NCBI GenBank assembly: GCA_905182825.1
Contig: CAJJDJ010000113.1
Location: 1 to 9,489, forward strand
Length of the DNA: 9,489 nucleotides
Direction of reading: 5' to 3'
From: Thiotrichaceae bacterium UBA7359
GTDB taxonomy: Bacteria; Pseudomonadota; Gammaproteobacteria; Eutrophobiales; Eutrophobiaceae
Shown: one piece after another, positions 1 to 8,108 of the stretch
Layout: each line of letters starts with the position of its first letter
Position numbering within the stretch: the stretch's first letter is position 1
Position numbers and translations under genes: made by a program
The notes under the pieces: generated by a model
Databases searched by the model: none
Seen by the model: the letters and a program-made list of their open reading frames with translations, nothing else
Told to the model about the DNA's origin: nothing

Positions 1-53
1 ATATAGGCTGTTTGCCGTATCCACAAAACCCTCTCCAATAAGTAGAGCTATTC

Positions 54-1568
54 ATGAGTAATTTATTCCATCTTTTCGAAGAACGATTTCCAAAAGATTT
101 AACACATCCTTTTATTGAAACTAAAGATGGAAAACAATATGACTACCAAGATTTAATTAATCTTACTTCCAGCATCGTATCCACTATGAGCAATGCTGGT
201 ATTAGTAAGAACGATAGAATTATCTTTCAAGTAAAAAAATCTCCTGAAGCTATTTTTCTATATCTTGCTTGCATCAAGCTTGGTGCAATAGCAGTGCCTT
301 TAAATAATGCTTACACGGCTTCAGAACTGTCCTATTTCTTAGATGATATAGAACCTGGCATGGTTGTTTGTGACCCTGCTTCACCTATCATCAAGGAAAA
401 TCTTTTACAGACAAGCGGTAACACAATTTTGTTGACACTAGATGCGCATGGCAAAGGGACTCTGTTCAGTAATACCAACAATATAAGTCGTTTTGTACAA
501 ACAGCCGATGTTGTTGGAGATGATATTGCTTGCATACTTTACACCAGTGGCACAACTGGAAAACCTAAAGGAGCAATGATCACTCATGAGAATCTGTCTT
601 CAAATGCATTAGCTATACACCAAAGCTGGGGGTTTAATGGTAATGATATCTTATTACATGCTTTGCCTATTTTTCATGTACATGGCCTTTTTGTAGCACT
701 GAATTGTGTATTACTTAGTGGTACAGCTATGATTTTATTAGCTGAATTTAATATTGATGACATTATTAAATTCTTACCTCGAGTCACCGTGTTAATGGGT
801 GTGCCTACATTTTATACGCGTTTACTTGCTCATCCTGGACTGGACAATAAGACTTTAAAAAATATACGCTTATTTATTTCAGGTTCAGCCCCATTGCTTA
901 GTGAAGTCTCTGACGATTTTTTTACAAAGACAAGACATAGAATTTTAGAACGCTATGGTATGACAGAAACTATAATGATTGCATCTAATCCATTAAATGA
1001 AGAACGCATACCTGGAACTGTAGGACAAGCTCTACCTAATATTTCGGTAAGAATTACTGCTGAGGATGACAAAATTCTAGAAATCGGATCAACCGGAAAC
1101 ATTCAGGTGTCAGGACCCAATGTATTTAAAGGGTATTGGAGAAACCCTGAAAAGTCGCAAAAAGAATTTACCAAAGATGGCTTTTTTAAAACAGGTGATG
1201 TTGGTTTTCTAGATGCAAATGGCTATTTAACAATAGTAGGTCGTTCAAAAGATTTAATAATTTCTGGAGGTTATAATGTTTACCCAAAGGAAATAGAAAA
1301 CATCATCAATGCATTGGATGGTATGAATGAGTCGGCGGTGATTGGTGTACCACACCCAGATTTTGGAGAAGGAGTTATTGCTGTTATTGTTAAGGAAAAG
1401 AATGATAAATTCGATGAATCAGATTTGAAAAATATTCTCAAAAAAGAGTTGGCCACTTATAAAGTACCAAAAAGAATTTTTAATGTTAGCGAGTTACCTT
1501 TTAATGTCATGGGCAAGGTTCAAAAGAATAGCTTGCGAGAGAAGTATAGACATGTATTTGATAAATAG
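54..1568 (+). CDS. matB: malonyl-CoA synthetase (MatB-like acyl-CoA ligase)
   Basis: Cytosolic ATP-dependent ligase of the ANL (adenylate-forming) superfamily, likely converting malonate (and possibly methylmalonate) plus CoA to the CoA thioester. The 504-residue length is normal for MatB. Visible motifs: P-loop YTSGTTGKPKG (163-173), LHALPIFHVHGL (201-212) and GVPTFYTRLL (249-258), both typical of MatB, YGMTE (301-305), TGD (380-382), GRSKDLIISGGY with the usual hinge Lys399 (396-407), and the C-terminal catalytic Lys488 in NVMGKVQK. Arg256 and Arg300 lie where MatB enzymes are known to hold arginines binding the distal carboxylate; that mapping is my alignment from memory. The ATG start has only a weak purine-rich stretch (AGAG, 44-47). 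It is the only plus-strand gene and converges on prpE with 52 bp between stops. No decarboxylase or malonate carrier gene is visible, so another short dicarboxylate or acyl substrate remains possible. Confidence 0.85.
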   Translation: MSNLFHLFEERFPKDLTHPFIETKDGKQYDYQDLINLTSSIVSTMSNAGISKNDRIIFQVKKSPEAIFLYLACIKLGAIAVPLNNAYTASELSYFLDDIEPGMVVCDPASPIIKENLLQTSGNTILLTLDAHGKGTLFSNTNNISRFVQTADVVGDDIACILYTSGTTGKPKGAMITHENLSSNALAIHQSWGFNGNDILLHALPIFHVHGLFVALNCVLLSGTAMILLAEFNIDDIIKFLPRVTVLMGVPTFYTRLLAHPGLDNKTLKNIRLFISGSAPLLSEVSDDFFTKTRHRILERYGMTETIMIASNPLNEERIPGTVGQALPNISVRITAEDDKILEIGSTGNIQVSGPNVFKGYWRNPEKSQKEFTKDGFFKTGDVGFLDANGYLTIVGRSKDLIISGGYNVYPKEIENIINALDGMNESAVIGVPHPDFGEGVIAVIVKEKNDKFDESDLKNILKKELATYKVPKRIFNVSELPFNVMGKVQKNSLREKYRHVFDK

Positions 1569-1604
1569 GCGATGCTGATTAATTAAAGGCACTATTTTTT
1601 AAAA

Positions 1605-1617
1605 TTATCTATGATAA
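1605..1617. terminator. weak hairpin between convergent matB and prpE
   Basis: The 52-bp gap between the two convergent stop codons holds a small inverted repeat, TTATC / GATAA with a 3-base loop. It is flanked on the plus-left side by a run of A and T, so the minus-strand transcript has UUUU after the stem. A 5-bp AU-rich stem is weak for an intrinsic terminator. I record it because it is the only candidate signal in the gap and could serve the end of the prpE transcript. Confidence 0.2.
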
Positions 1618-1620
1618 AGG

Positions 1621-3507
1621 TTATGTCTGCCCTTTTAATGCATTAGTAATTTCACATAAAATTTCTACATCATCAATTGTTGCTGGTATGTTATATGTTT
1701 CACCGTCAGCAATCTTTTTCATGGTACTGCGTAAAATTTTACCAGAACGTGTTTTGGGTAATCTTTTTAGAATAATAACTTTTTTAAAAGCTGCAACAGG
1801 ACCAATATCATGTCTTACACTTTCAATAAGTTCTTTAATAATACTGTCTTGACCAGTTTCTACGCCACTATTTAAGACAACTAAACCCATTGGTAATTGA
1901 CCTTTTAACTGATCATAAACTCCTATCACTGCGCATTCAGCAACTTTTGGGTGAGCCGCCAAAACCTCTTCCATGCTTCCTGTTGATAAACGATGTCCTG
2001 CAACGTTAATAACATCACCTAATCGACTCATCACCCAGACATAACCATCTTCATCAATATAGCCAGCATCCCAAGTCATATAGTAACCATCATAAACAGA
2101 GAGATAAGCATCAATATAAGCTTGATCATTTTTCCAAAGTGTCTGAGAACACCCCGGAGGTAGTGGCAATTTCAATACTATTTTTCCCATCTCACCTGCG
2201 GGTAATTGCTCACCTTTTTCATCTAATACTTCTAAATTATAACCAGGCACTGGTTTTGATGTAGAACCATGTTTTACAGGAAACTTTTCAAGTCCAATGC
2301 AATTGGCGGTAATAGCCCAACCCGTTTCTGTTTGCCACCAATGGTCAATGACAGGAATATTTAATTTTTTCTCAGCCCATTGTATAGTTGCCGGATCGCA
2401 GCGTTCACCTGCAAGAAATAGTGATTGTAGTGAAGATAAATCATATTCTTTAATAAGATCACCATCAGGGTCATTACCTTTGATTGCTCTAAAGGCAGTC
2501 GGTGCTGTAAAAAGTGCATTAACTTTGTGTGTTTCAATAACTCGCCAAAAAGCACTCGCATCTGGTGTTCCAACAGGTTTACCTTCATAGAGAATCGTAG
2601 TGCAACCATATAATAAAGGAGCGTAGACTATATATGAATGTCCTACCACCCAACCAACATCTGAAGCCGACCAGAAGACATCTCCAGGATTCATATTATA
2701 GATGTTCTTCATAGACCAGTTTAGTGCGACGGCATGTCCGCCATTATCACGCAAAACCCCTTTTGGCTTGCCTGTCGTTCCCGAGGTATACAGAATATAC
2801 AAAGGGTCCGTTGCATTTACAGAAACACAATTTACTGCTTTAGCAGTTTTGCTAGCAACTTGCCAATCAATGTCTCGGCCTTCAATCAAGGCCGCTTCAT
2901 ATTGAGGTCGTTGCAAAATAATACAAATTTTAGGCTTATGATTTGCTATTGTAATAGCTGAATCAAGTAAGGGTTTATACTTTATGATTCGATTTACTTC
3001 GATACCACAGGACGCAGACAAGATTACTTTTGGTTGAGCATCGTTAATTCGTGATGCCAGTTCATTCGAAGAGAAGCCACCAAAGACAACTGAGTGAACA
3101 GCACCTAATCGAGCACAAGCCAGCATAGCAATTACAGCTTCGGGAACCATAGGCATATATATGATTACCGTATCGCCTTTACGTACTCCCTGTTCTCTTA
3201 ATAGCCCTGAAAAGTTTGCCGTCAAATCACGCAATTCTTTATAGCTATATCGCTTTATCGTATTTGTTACAGGACTGTCATAAATGAGTGCAATTTGTTG
3301 AGCATGTCCGTTTTCAATATGTCTATCGAGCGCATTAAAACAGGTGTTTAATTTTCCGTCTGGAAACCATTTATAAAAGGGTGGGTTTTTATCATCAAGA
3401 ACTTTTGTAAATGCTTCTTCCCAATCTATGCCTTTTGCTGCATCAGACCAATATGCTTCAGGCTCCTCTTGTGAACGCTTATAATTTTTTAAATATTCAG
3501 ACATCAT
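1621..3507 (-). CDS. prpE: propionyl-CoA synthetase PrpE
   Basis: Cytosolic ligase making propionyl-CoA from propionate, ATP and CoA through a propionyl-adenylate; it feeds the 2-methylcitrate cycle. Full-length (628 residues, as in E. coli PrpE). An N-terminal acetyl-CoA-synthetase-type domain comes first. Motifs are SVVFGGF (139-145), P-loop YTSGTTGKPKG (240-250), the PrpE-typical RDNGGHAVAL (253-262), HWWQTETGW (389-397), NVAGHRLSTG (501-510) and catalytic Lys590 in KTRSGK. That lysine is the site of regulatory acetylation in studied PrpE/Acs enzymes. Two departures are seen near the domain hinge: Gly497 in SRLGDVI where most relatives have Asp, and Trp479 in TWD where TSD or TGD is usual. 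Two ATG codons are adjacent (3507 and 3504). The second, giving MSEYL, looks more like known N-termini, and neither has a clear Shine-Dalgarno sequence. It is the last gene of the minus-strand run, 109 bp after ppsA. Confidence 0.95.
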   Translation of the reverse strand: MMSEYLKNYKRSQEEPEAYWSDAAKGIDWEEAFTKVLDDKNPPFYKWFPDGKLNTCFNALDRHIENGHAQQIALIYDSPVTNTIKRYSYKELRDLTANFSGLLREQGVRKGDTVIIYMPMVPEAVIAMLACARLGAVHSVVFGGFSSNELASRINDAQPKVILSASCGIEVNRIIKYKPLLDSAITIANHKPKICIILQRPQYEAALIEGRDIDWQVASKTAKAVNCVSVNATDPLYILYTSGTTGKPKGVLRDNGGHAVALNWSMKNIYNMNPGDVFWSASDVGWVVGHSYIVYAPLLYGCTTILYEGKPVGTPDASAFWRVIETHKVNALFTAPTAFRAIKGNDPDGDLIKEYDLSSLQSLFLAGERCDPATIQWAEKKLNIPVIDHWWQTETGWAITANCIGLEKFPVKHGSTSKPVPGYNLEVLDEKGEQLPAGEMGKIVLKLPLPPGCSQTLWKNDQAYIDAYLSVYDGYYMTWDAGYIDEDGYVWVMSRLGDVINVAGHRLSTGSMEEVLAAHPKVAECAVIGVYDQLKGQLPMGLVVLNSGVETGQDSIIKELIESVRHDIGPVAAFKKVIILKRLPKTRSGKILRSTMKKIADGETYNIPATIDDVEILCEITNALKGQT

Positions 3508-3570
3508 CTGCCATCTATGTTTGCTTTAATATTCTAATTAAAATATTTTTGTCTTAGTCTTGCTTATTTA

Positions 3571-3600
3571 AAAATAAGACTTCACTTCTAAAATTTTCAA
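3571..3600 (-). promoter_or_regulatory. possible internal promoter before prpE
   Basis: In the 109-bp gap between ppsA and prpE, the minus strand shows TTGAAA (3600-3595), an 18-base spacer and TATTTT (3576-3571). These match 5 of 6 and 4 of 6 of the sigma-70 consensus boxes. The predicted transcript would start about 57 bases before prpE. In such an AT-rich stretch chance matches are common, so this is only a candidate. An AT-rich inverted repeat (3563-3569 with 3572-3578, CTTATTT/AAATAAG) overlaps the -10 box. Confidence 0.22.
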
Positions 3601-3616
3601 TACTTTCAAGCATTAT

Positions 3617-6001
3617 TTAAACATCAACGCCGGCAATGTATAGCCAAGTATCAATAACACTATCTGGATTTAAAGAAATACTCTCAATACCTTCATCTAA
3701 CAACCATTTTGCAAGATCTGGATGGTCAGATGGCCCTTGGCCACAAATACCAACGTACTTCCCAGCCTTTTTACATGCCTTGATAGCTCGACTTAACATA
3801 AACTTAACCGCTTCATCACGCTCATCAAATAAATCTGCAACCAATCCAGAATCTCGATCAAGTGCCAATGTTAATTGCGTCATATCATTGGAACCAATCG
3901 AGAAACCATCAAAATATTCAAGGAACTGATCAGCCAAAATCGCATTACTTGGTACTTCACACATCATAATCAACTTTAGACCTTCTTTTCCTCTTTCTAA
4001 GCCATACTTCGCCAGTAACTCAACAACTTGCTTTGCTTGTCCCAAAGTGCGTACGAATGGAACCATAACCCAAATATTATCCAAGCCCATCTCTTCGCGC
4101 ACATAACGTAAGGCACGACATTCCAATTCAAAACACGCTTCAAACTCGTCTGACAAATAACGTGATGTACCCCTGTAGCCAATCATCGGATTTTCTTCTT
4201 GTGGTTCGTATCGTTCACCCCCAAGTAAATTAGCATACTCATTAGATTTAAAATCAGATAAACGTACGATAACTGGATTAGGCGCAAATGCGGCACCTAG
4301 TGTGGATATACCTTCAACTAAATTCTGAACATAAAAATCCACTGGGCTCGCATAAGCTTTGATACGTTCGTCAATAGATGCTTTTATCGATTTTTCTTGA
4401 TCATCGTAGTCTATTAATGCGCGTGGATGTATACCGATTTTATTATTTATAATAAATTCTAACCTCGCCAAACCAACACCAGCATTAGGAATCGATGCAA
4501 ATGACATTGCTTTTCCTGGATTACCCACATTCATCATTATTTTTAAAGGTGCGGGTGGCATATTATCTAATTCTGCTCTATTAACCTGAAAGTCTAATTT
4601 ACCTTCATAGACAAGTCCGCTCTCTCCTTCTGAACAGACCACGGTTATAAGATCATCATAATTAATTTTATTAGTTGCATCACCACAGCCTACAACAGCA
4701 GGGACACCCAATTCGCGTGCAATAATTGCGGCGTGACAGGTTCGTCCTCCGCGATTCGTCACTATCGCAGATGCACGCTTCATTACTGGCTCCCAATCAG
4801 GATCTGTCATCTCCGTTACTAATACATCACCCTCTTGTAGGTCATCCATGTCTTCCAATTTTTGTATAACTTTTGCTTTACCAGTGCCTATCTTTTGACC
4901 TATTGCCGCACCTCTAATAACCAATTTTCCTTTTTGATTTAATTGATATCGTTCAATTATATTTTTATTTTCACGACTTGCTACTGTCTCAGGTCGTGCC
5001 TGAACGATGTAAATTTTCTTATTCTCACCGTCCAAAGCCCATTCAATATCCATAGGCCGTCCATAATGTTTTTCTATTATGACAGCCTGTCGTGCAAGTT
5101 CTTCTAACTGTTCATCATTTAGACAAAATATCGTAGAATCTTTAGCTAAGACTTTTATGGTTTTTACCAGTTCATCATTATCGGGAGTATCGTCATATAT
5201 CATTTTTATCAGTTTACTACCTAAACTACGACTCAGTACTGATGGTCTACCCTGCGCTAAAGATTTTTTATAAACATAATATTCATCAGGATTTACCGCA
5301 CCTTGAACTATCGTTTCTCCTAAACCATAACTTCCTGTAATAAATACAGCATCATCAAAACCAGATTCTGTATCCAGTGTAAACATGACACCACTTACAG
5401 CCAGATCGCTACGTACCATACGTTGTAGCCCCACTGATAAAGCCACTTCTTCATGAGAAAAGTTCTGATGCACACGATAAGCAATAGCTCTATCATTATA
5501 CAATGATGAAAAGACCTCTTTAATTCGAAGCAAGACATCGTCAATACCAGAAACATTCAAAAATGTCTCTTGTTGACCTGCAAATGAAGCATCTGGTAAA
5601 TCTTCAGCAGTTGCTGATGATCGTACAGCAATAGAGCACTCGTTATCTCCACCACTCATTTCTTTATAAGCATCCTTTATGGATTTTTTTAGACGAGTTT
5701 GAAATGGCGACTCAACAATCCATTGACGAATTTCTTTCCCAACTGATATTAGTTGTTTAACATCATCAACATTTAATTCTTTGAGCCTGAGTTTTATACG
5801 CTCACGTAATTGATTATGATCAAGGAAATCCCAGAAAGCTTTGGCTGTTGTTGCGTAACCTCCCGGCACATTGACATTAGCCTCGGATAAATTACTAATC
5901 ATTTCTCCCAGTGATGCATTTTTACCACCTACGATTCCCACATCTTTCATTCTTAATTCTTGTAGGGGCAGAATGTAATCATTAGCTACCATTTTTTTCA
6001 T
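3617..6001 (-). CDS. ppsA: phosphoenolpyruvate synthase PpsA
   Basis: Converts pyruvate, ATP and water to PEP, AMP and phosphate, the entry to gluconeogenesis when cells grow on C3 compounds. The 794 residues match the usual size (E. coli about 792) and three domains are visible. The ATP-grasp nucleotide-binding domain (about 20-345) contains VGGKNASLGEM (24-34), AVRSSATAEDLPDASFAGQQ (125-144) and IVQARPETV (332-340). The swivelling phospho-histidine domain (about 385-460) has GGRTCHAAIIARELG with catalytic His423. The C-terminal PEP/pyruvate TIM barrel (about 485-790) has FSIGSNDMTQLTL and ICGQGPSDHP with Cys753. Thr421, two residues before the catalytic His, corresponds to the threonine phosphorylated by PpsR in E. 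coli. ATG at 6001 or the in-frame ATG three codons later could be used; a weak GAGAAAG upstream favours the first. It lies 44 bp after its own regulator ppsR, inside a propionate gene cluster. Confidence 0.97.
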   Translation of the reverse strand: MKKMVANDYILPLQELRMKDVGIVGGKNASLGEMISNLSEANVNVPGGYATTAKAFWDFLDHNQLRERIKLRLKELNVDDVKQLISVGKEIRQWIVESPFQTRLKKSIKDAYKEMSGGDNECSIAVRSSATAEDLPDASFAGQQETFLNVSGIDDVLLRIKEVFSSLYNDRAIAYRVHQNFSHEEVALSVGLQRMVRSDLAVSGVMFTLDTESGFDDAVFITGSYGLGETIVQGAVNPDEYYVYKKSLAQGRPSVLSRSLGSKLIKMIYDDTPDNDELVKTIKVLAKDSTIFCLNDEQLEELARQAVIIEKHYGRPMDIEWALDGENKKIYIVQARPETVASRENKNIIERYQLNQKGKLVIRGAAIGQKIGTGKAKVIQKLEDMDDLQEGDVLVTEMTDPDWEPVMKRASAIVTNRGGRTCHAAIIARELGVPAVVGCGDATNKINYDDLITVVCSEGESGLVYEGKLDFQVNRAELDNMPPAPLKIMMNVGNPGKAMSFASIPNAGVGLARLEFIINNKIGIHPRALIDYDDQEKSIKASIDERIKAYASPVDFYVQNLVEGISTLGAAFAPNPVIVRLSDFKSNEYANLLGGERYEPQEENPMIGYRGTSRYLSDEFEACFELECRALRYVREEMGLDNIWVMVPFVRTLGQAKQVVELLAKYGLERGKEGLKLIMMCEVPSNAILADQFLEYFDGFSIGSNDMTQLTLALDRDSGLVADLFDERDEAVKFMLSRAIKACKKAGKYVGICGQGPSDHPDLAKWLLDEGIESISLNPDSVIDTWLYIAGVDV

Positions 6002-6045
6002 AGTATTTCTTTCTCAATAAGTCTTTAAAAAATATTTTTTTCTAT

Positions 6046-6876
6046 TCAACTATTTTTTAATAACTCTTTTTCTTTTACTATATTTACAGCAATTTCTTCA
6101 ATCGACATCGCTGTGGAATCAAGAATAAATAGTCCTGCTTTATCCATCATGAGTTCTGCTCGTTTAACTTCATACTGACATTTTTTCAATGTAGCGTAAG
6201 CGGTATTCGGTCGTCGCTGTTGACGAATAGCACTAAGTTGATCGGCGCGTATAGTGAGACCAGCAATCTTATTGAGATATGGTAATAAAAATTCAGGTAA
6301 TTTATCATTATCGAGATCATCGTCTGTTAAAGGATAATTAGCTGCCTTCAATGAAAAATGCATCGCTAGATATAAGCAAGTTGGAGTTTTTGCAGAACGT
6401 GACACTCCTACCAATATAACATCAGCTTTATCAAATAAATTTACCCGAATACCATCATCATTTTTAAGGGTGAAATCGATAGCATCCATTTGTTTTTTAT
6501 AATCTTCATCACCAAATTCTTCATGTGGCTTTCCTATAGTATGTGATGATTTAATTTTTAGACTCTTTTCAAGAGGCTCTATAAATGAATTAAATAAACT
6601 GATTACACATGCATCAGTAGCAGATATAAACTGTTGAAGGTCATCATTGACCAGCGTACTGAAAACTATAGGTTGAACACCACTTTCTTCATATTCCTGC
6701 TGGATCTCACCTGCTACAAAAGAAGCTTCCATCTCAGTTATCACAAACGCGAATGTCTTATCTGAAAAGTCAACGCCATCAAACTGTGAAAGCAAACTTT
6801 GACCGAGTGATTCAGCCGTTTTTCCTGTGCGATCTGAAACATAAAAAACAGAGCGCTTACTTTTTTTATTATTCAT
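6046..6876 (-). CDS. ppsR: PEP synthase regulatory protein PpsR (bifunctional kinase/phosphorylase)
   Basis: Member of the PpsR/DUF299 family (E. coli YdiA). These cytosolic enzymes inactivate PEP synthase by ADP-dependent phosphorylation of the threonine near the catalytic histidine, and reactivate it by phosphate-dependent removal that yields pyrophosphate. The 276 residues match the family. Seen in the sequence: N-terminal VFYVSDRTGKTAESLG (10-25), AIDFTLKNDDGI (132-143), the nucleotide-binding loop GVSRSAKTPTCLYLAM (157-172), AANYPL (178-183) and GLTI (206-209). The target residue is present in the adjacent PpsA (Thr421). The related PPDK regulators are the main alternative, but no PPDK gene is nearby and PpsA is. 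The start ATG has no clear Shine-Dalgarno sequence (AAATTTTAAA precedes it). The gene follows prpC by 77 bp and precedes ppsA by 44 bp. Confidence 0.95.
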   Translation of the reverse strand: MNNKKSKRSVFYVSDRTGKTAESLGQSLLSQFDGVDFSDKTFAFVITEMEASFVAGEIQQEYEESGVQPIVFSTLVNDDLQQFISATDACVISLFNSFIEPLEKSLKIKSSHTIGKPHEEFGDEDYKKQMDAIDFTLKNDDGIRVNLFDKADVILVGVSRSAKTPTCLYLAMHFSLKAANYPLTDDDLDNDKLPEFLLPYLNKIAGLTIRADQLSAIRQQRRPNTAYATLKKCQYEVKRAELMMDKAGLFILDSTAMSIEEIAVNIVKEKELLKNS

Positions 6877-6930
6877 TTTAAAATTTACAAGAACTGAACT
6901 AGCTCATGAACACTTAACTCACAAAATAAC

Positions 6931-6940
6931 TTGTATTCAA
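6931..6940. promoter_or_regulatory. possible GntR-type operator before ppsR
   Basis: TTGTATTCAA, an inverted repeat symmetric at 8 of 10 positions, lies in the 77-bp gap between prpC and ppsR, about 55 bases before the ppsR start. Many GntR/FCD regulators bind palindromes of the TTGTATACAA kind, and such a regulator is encoded at the head of this gene run. It is one short imperfect match in AT-rich DNA, with no second copy found near the other genes in the window. Confidence 0.15.
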
Positions 6941-6953
6941 AACACTAATAAAA

Positions 6954-8108
6954 TTATTTCCGTTTATTAATAGGTACAAATTTTTGATTATTCGGACCAA
7001 CATAATTTGCGCTAGGTCGAATAATCTTACCATCTTCACGTTGTTCAATTACGTGCGCTGCCCATCCAGATGTACGTGCAATAACGAACAACGGAGTAAA
7101 CATTGCTGTCGGCACATTCATTAATGAATAAGACACAGCCGAATACCAATCAAGATTAGGAAACATTTTCTTCTCCGCCCACATGACTTTTTCTAGACGC
7201 TCAGCAATCTTATACATCTTCATGTTTTTAGCTTTAGTTCCTAAACTTTTGGCGACACTTCTGATCATTTTATTACGTGGATCACCCGTGGTATATACTG
7301 GATGCCCAAAACCAATAACAATTTCTTTGCGTAACATACGTTCTTTTATATCCGCTTCCGCTTCACTGGGATTTTCATAGCGAGACTGTATTTCAAATGC
7401 AACTTCATTAGCACCACCATGTTTTGGCCCACGCAAAGCACCTATCGCTCCCGTTATACTGGAAAACATATCTGAACCTGTACCAGCAATAACGCGACCG
7501 GTGAATGTTGAAGCATTATATTCATGTTCAGCATAAAGGTTTAATGACGTGTGCATTGCACGAACCCATGAATCAGAAGGTTTTTTACCATGTAATAGAT
7601 GTAAAAAATGACCACCGATAGAATCATCATCTGTCTCGACTTCAATACGTGTACCATTAACTGCATAGTGATACCAATAAAGCAACATAGAGGCAAAGCT
7701 CGCCATTAATTTGTCGGCTATATCTCTTGCCCCTGCTGAATTATGATCTTCTTTTTCGGGCATTACTGCACCTAATACAGAACAACCTGTCCGCAACACA
7801 TCCATCGGATGAGCCGAAGGTGATAATTGCTCAAGAGAATTTTTTACAGCGATGGGTAAACCACGCAATGATTGTAATTTTATTTTATAGGCATTGAGTT
7901 CAATTGCCGTTGGTAATTTACCATGTACTAAGAGATAAGCAATCTCTTCAAACTCACAGTTATCAGCTATATCGAGAATATCATAACCACGATAATGTAG
8001 ATCATCACCTGTTAAACCGACTGTACATAACGCGGTATTTCCTGCCACCGTTCCACTTAATGCGACGGATTTTTTGGGCTTTGGTTTTTGTATTGTCTTT
8101 TTAGTCAT
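6954..8108 (-). CDS. prpC: 2-methylcitrate synthase PrpC
   Basis: Condenses propionyl-CoA with oxaloacetate to 2-methylcitrate, the first committed step of the methylcitrate cycle, in the cytosol. The 384 residues and closely matching stretches across the whole length (KKSVALSG at 12-19, DLHYRGYDILDIA at 36-48, ETDDDSIGGHFLHLLHG at 158-174, GWAAHVIEQR at 348-357, IRPSANYVGP at 363-372) separate it from ordinary type II citrate synthase and fit PrpC. The citrate-synthase catalytic triad is present: His230 in RGPKHGG, His269 in GFGHPVY and Asp320 in FPNLDWYS. The ATG start overlaps the prpB stop as ATGA, and a strong AGGAGA (8115-8120) sits 6 bases before it, so translation is likely coupled to prpB. 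As in other PrpC enzymes, some citrate synthase side activity is possible. Confidence 0.97.
   Translation of the reverse strand: MTKKTIQKPKPKKSVALSGTVAGNTALCTVGLTGDDLHYRGYDILDIADNCEFEEIAYLLVHGKLPTAIELNAYKIKLQSLRGLPIAVKNSLEQLSPSAHPMDVLRTGCSVLGAVMPEKEDHNSAGARDIADKLMASFASMLLYWYHYAVNGTRIEVETDDDSIGGHFLHLLHGKKPSDSWVRAMHTSLNLYAEHEYNASTFTGRVIAGTGSDMFSSITGAIGALRGPKHGGANEVAFEIQSRYENPSEAEADIKERMLRKEIVIGFGHPVYTTGDPRNKMIRSVAKSLGTKAKNMKMYKIAERLEKVMWAEKKMFPNLDWYSAVSYSLMNVPTAMFTPLFVIARTSGWAAHVIEQREDGKIIRPSANYVGPNNQKFVPINKRK

Noticed and set aside
2297..2961. Several plus-strand and alternative-frame open reading frames of 67-97 codons opposite prpE
   Set aside because: They lie entirely within the well-supported prpE frame, have no recognisable motifs and no ribosome binding site; they are antisense shadows.
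3563..3578. Inverted repeat CTTATTT/AAATAAG as an intrinsic terminator after ppsA
   Set aside because: The stem is almost all A-T, the loop is only 2 bases if fully paired, and no T-run follows it in the minus-strand direction.
3636..5273. Short reading frames within ppsA (3636-3929, 3997-4182, 5079-5273)
   Set aside because: They overlap conserved PpsA coding sequence in other frames and resemble no protein family.
5992..6001. Run of seven A at the ppsA start as a programmed slippage site
   Set aside because: The frame downstream of ATG is already correct without slippage, and A-runs are common in this AT-rich sequence (also seen at the ppsR start).
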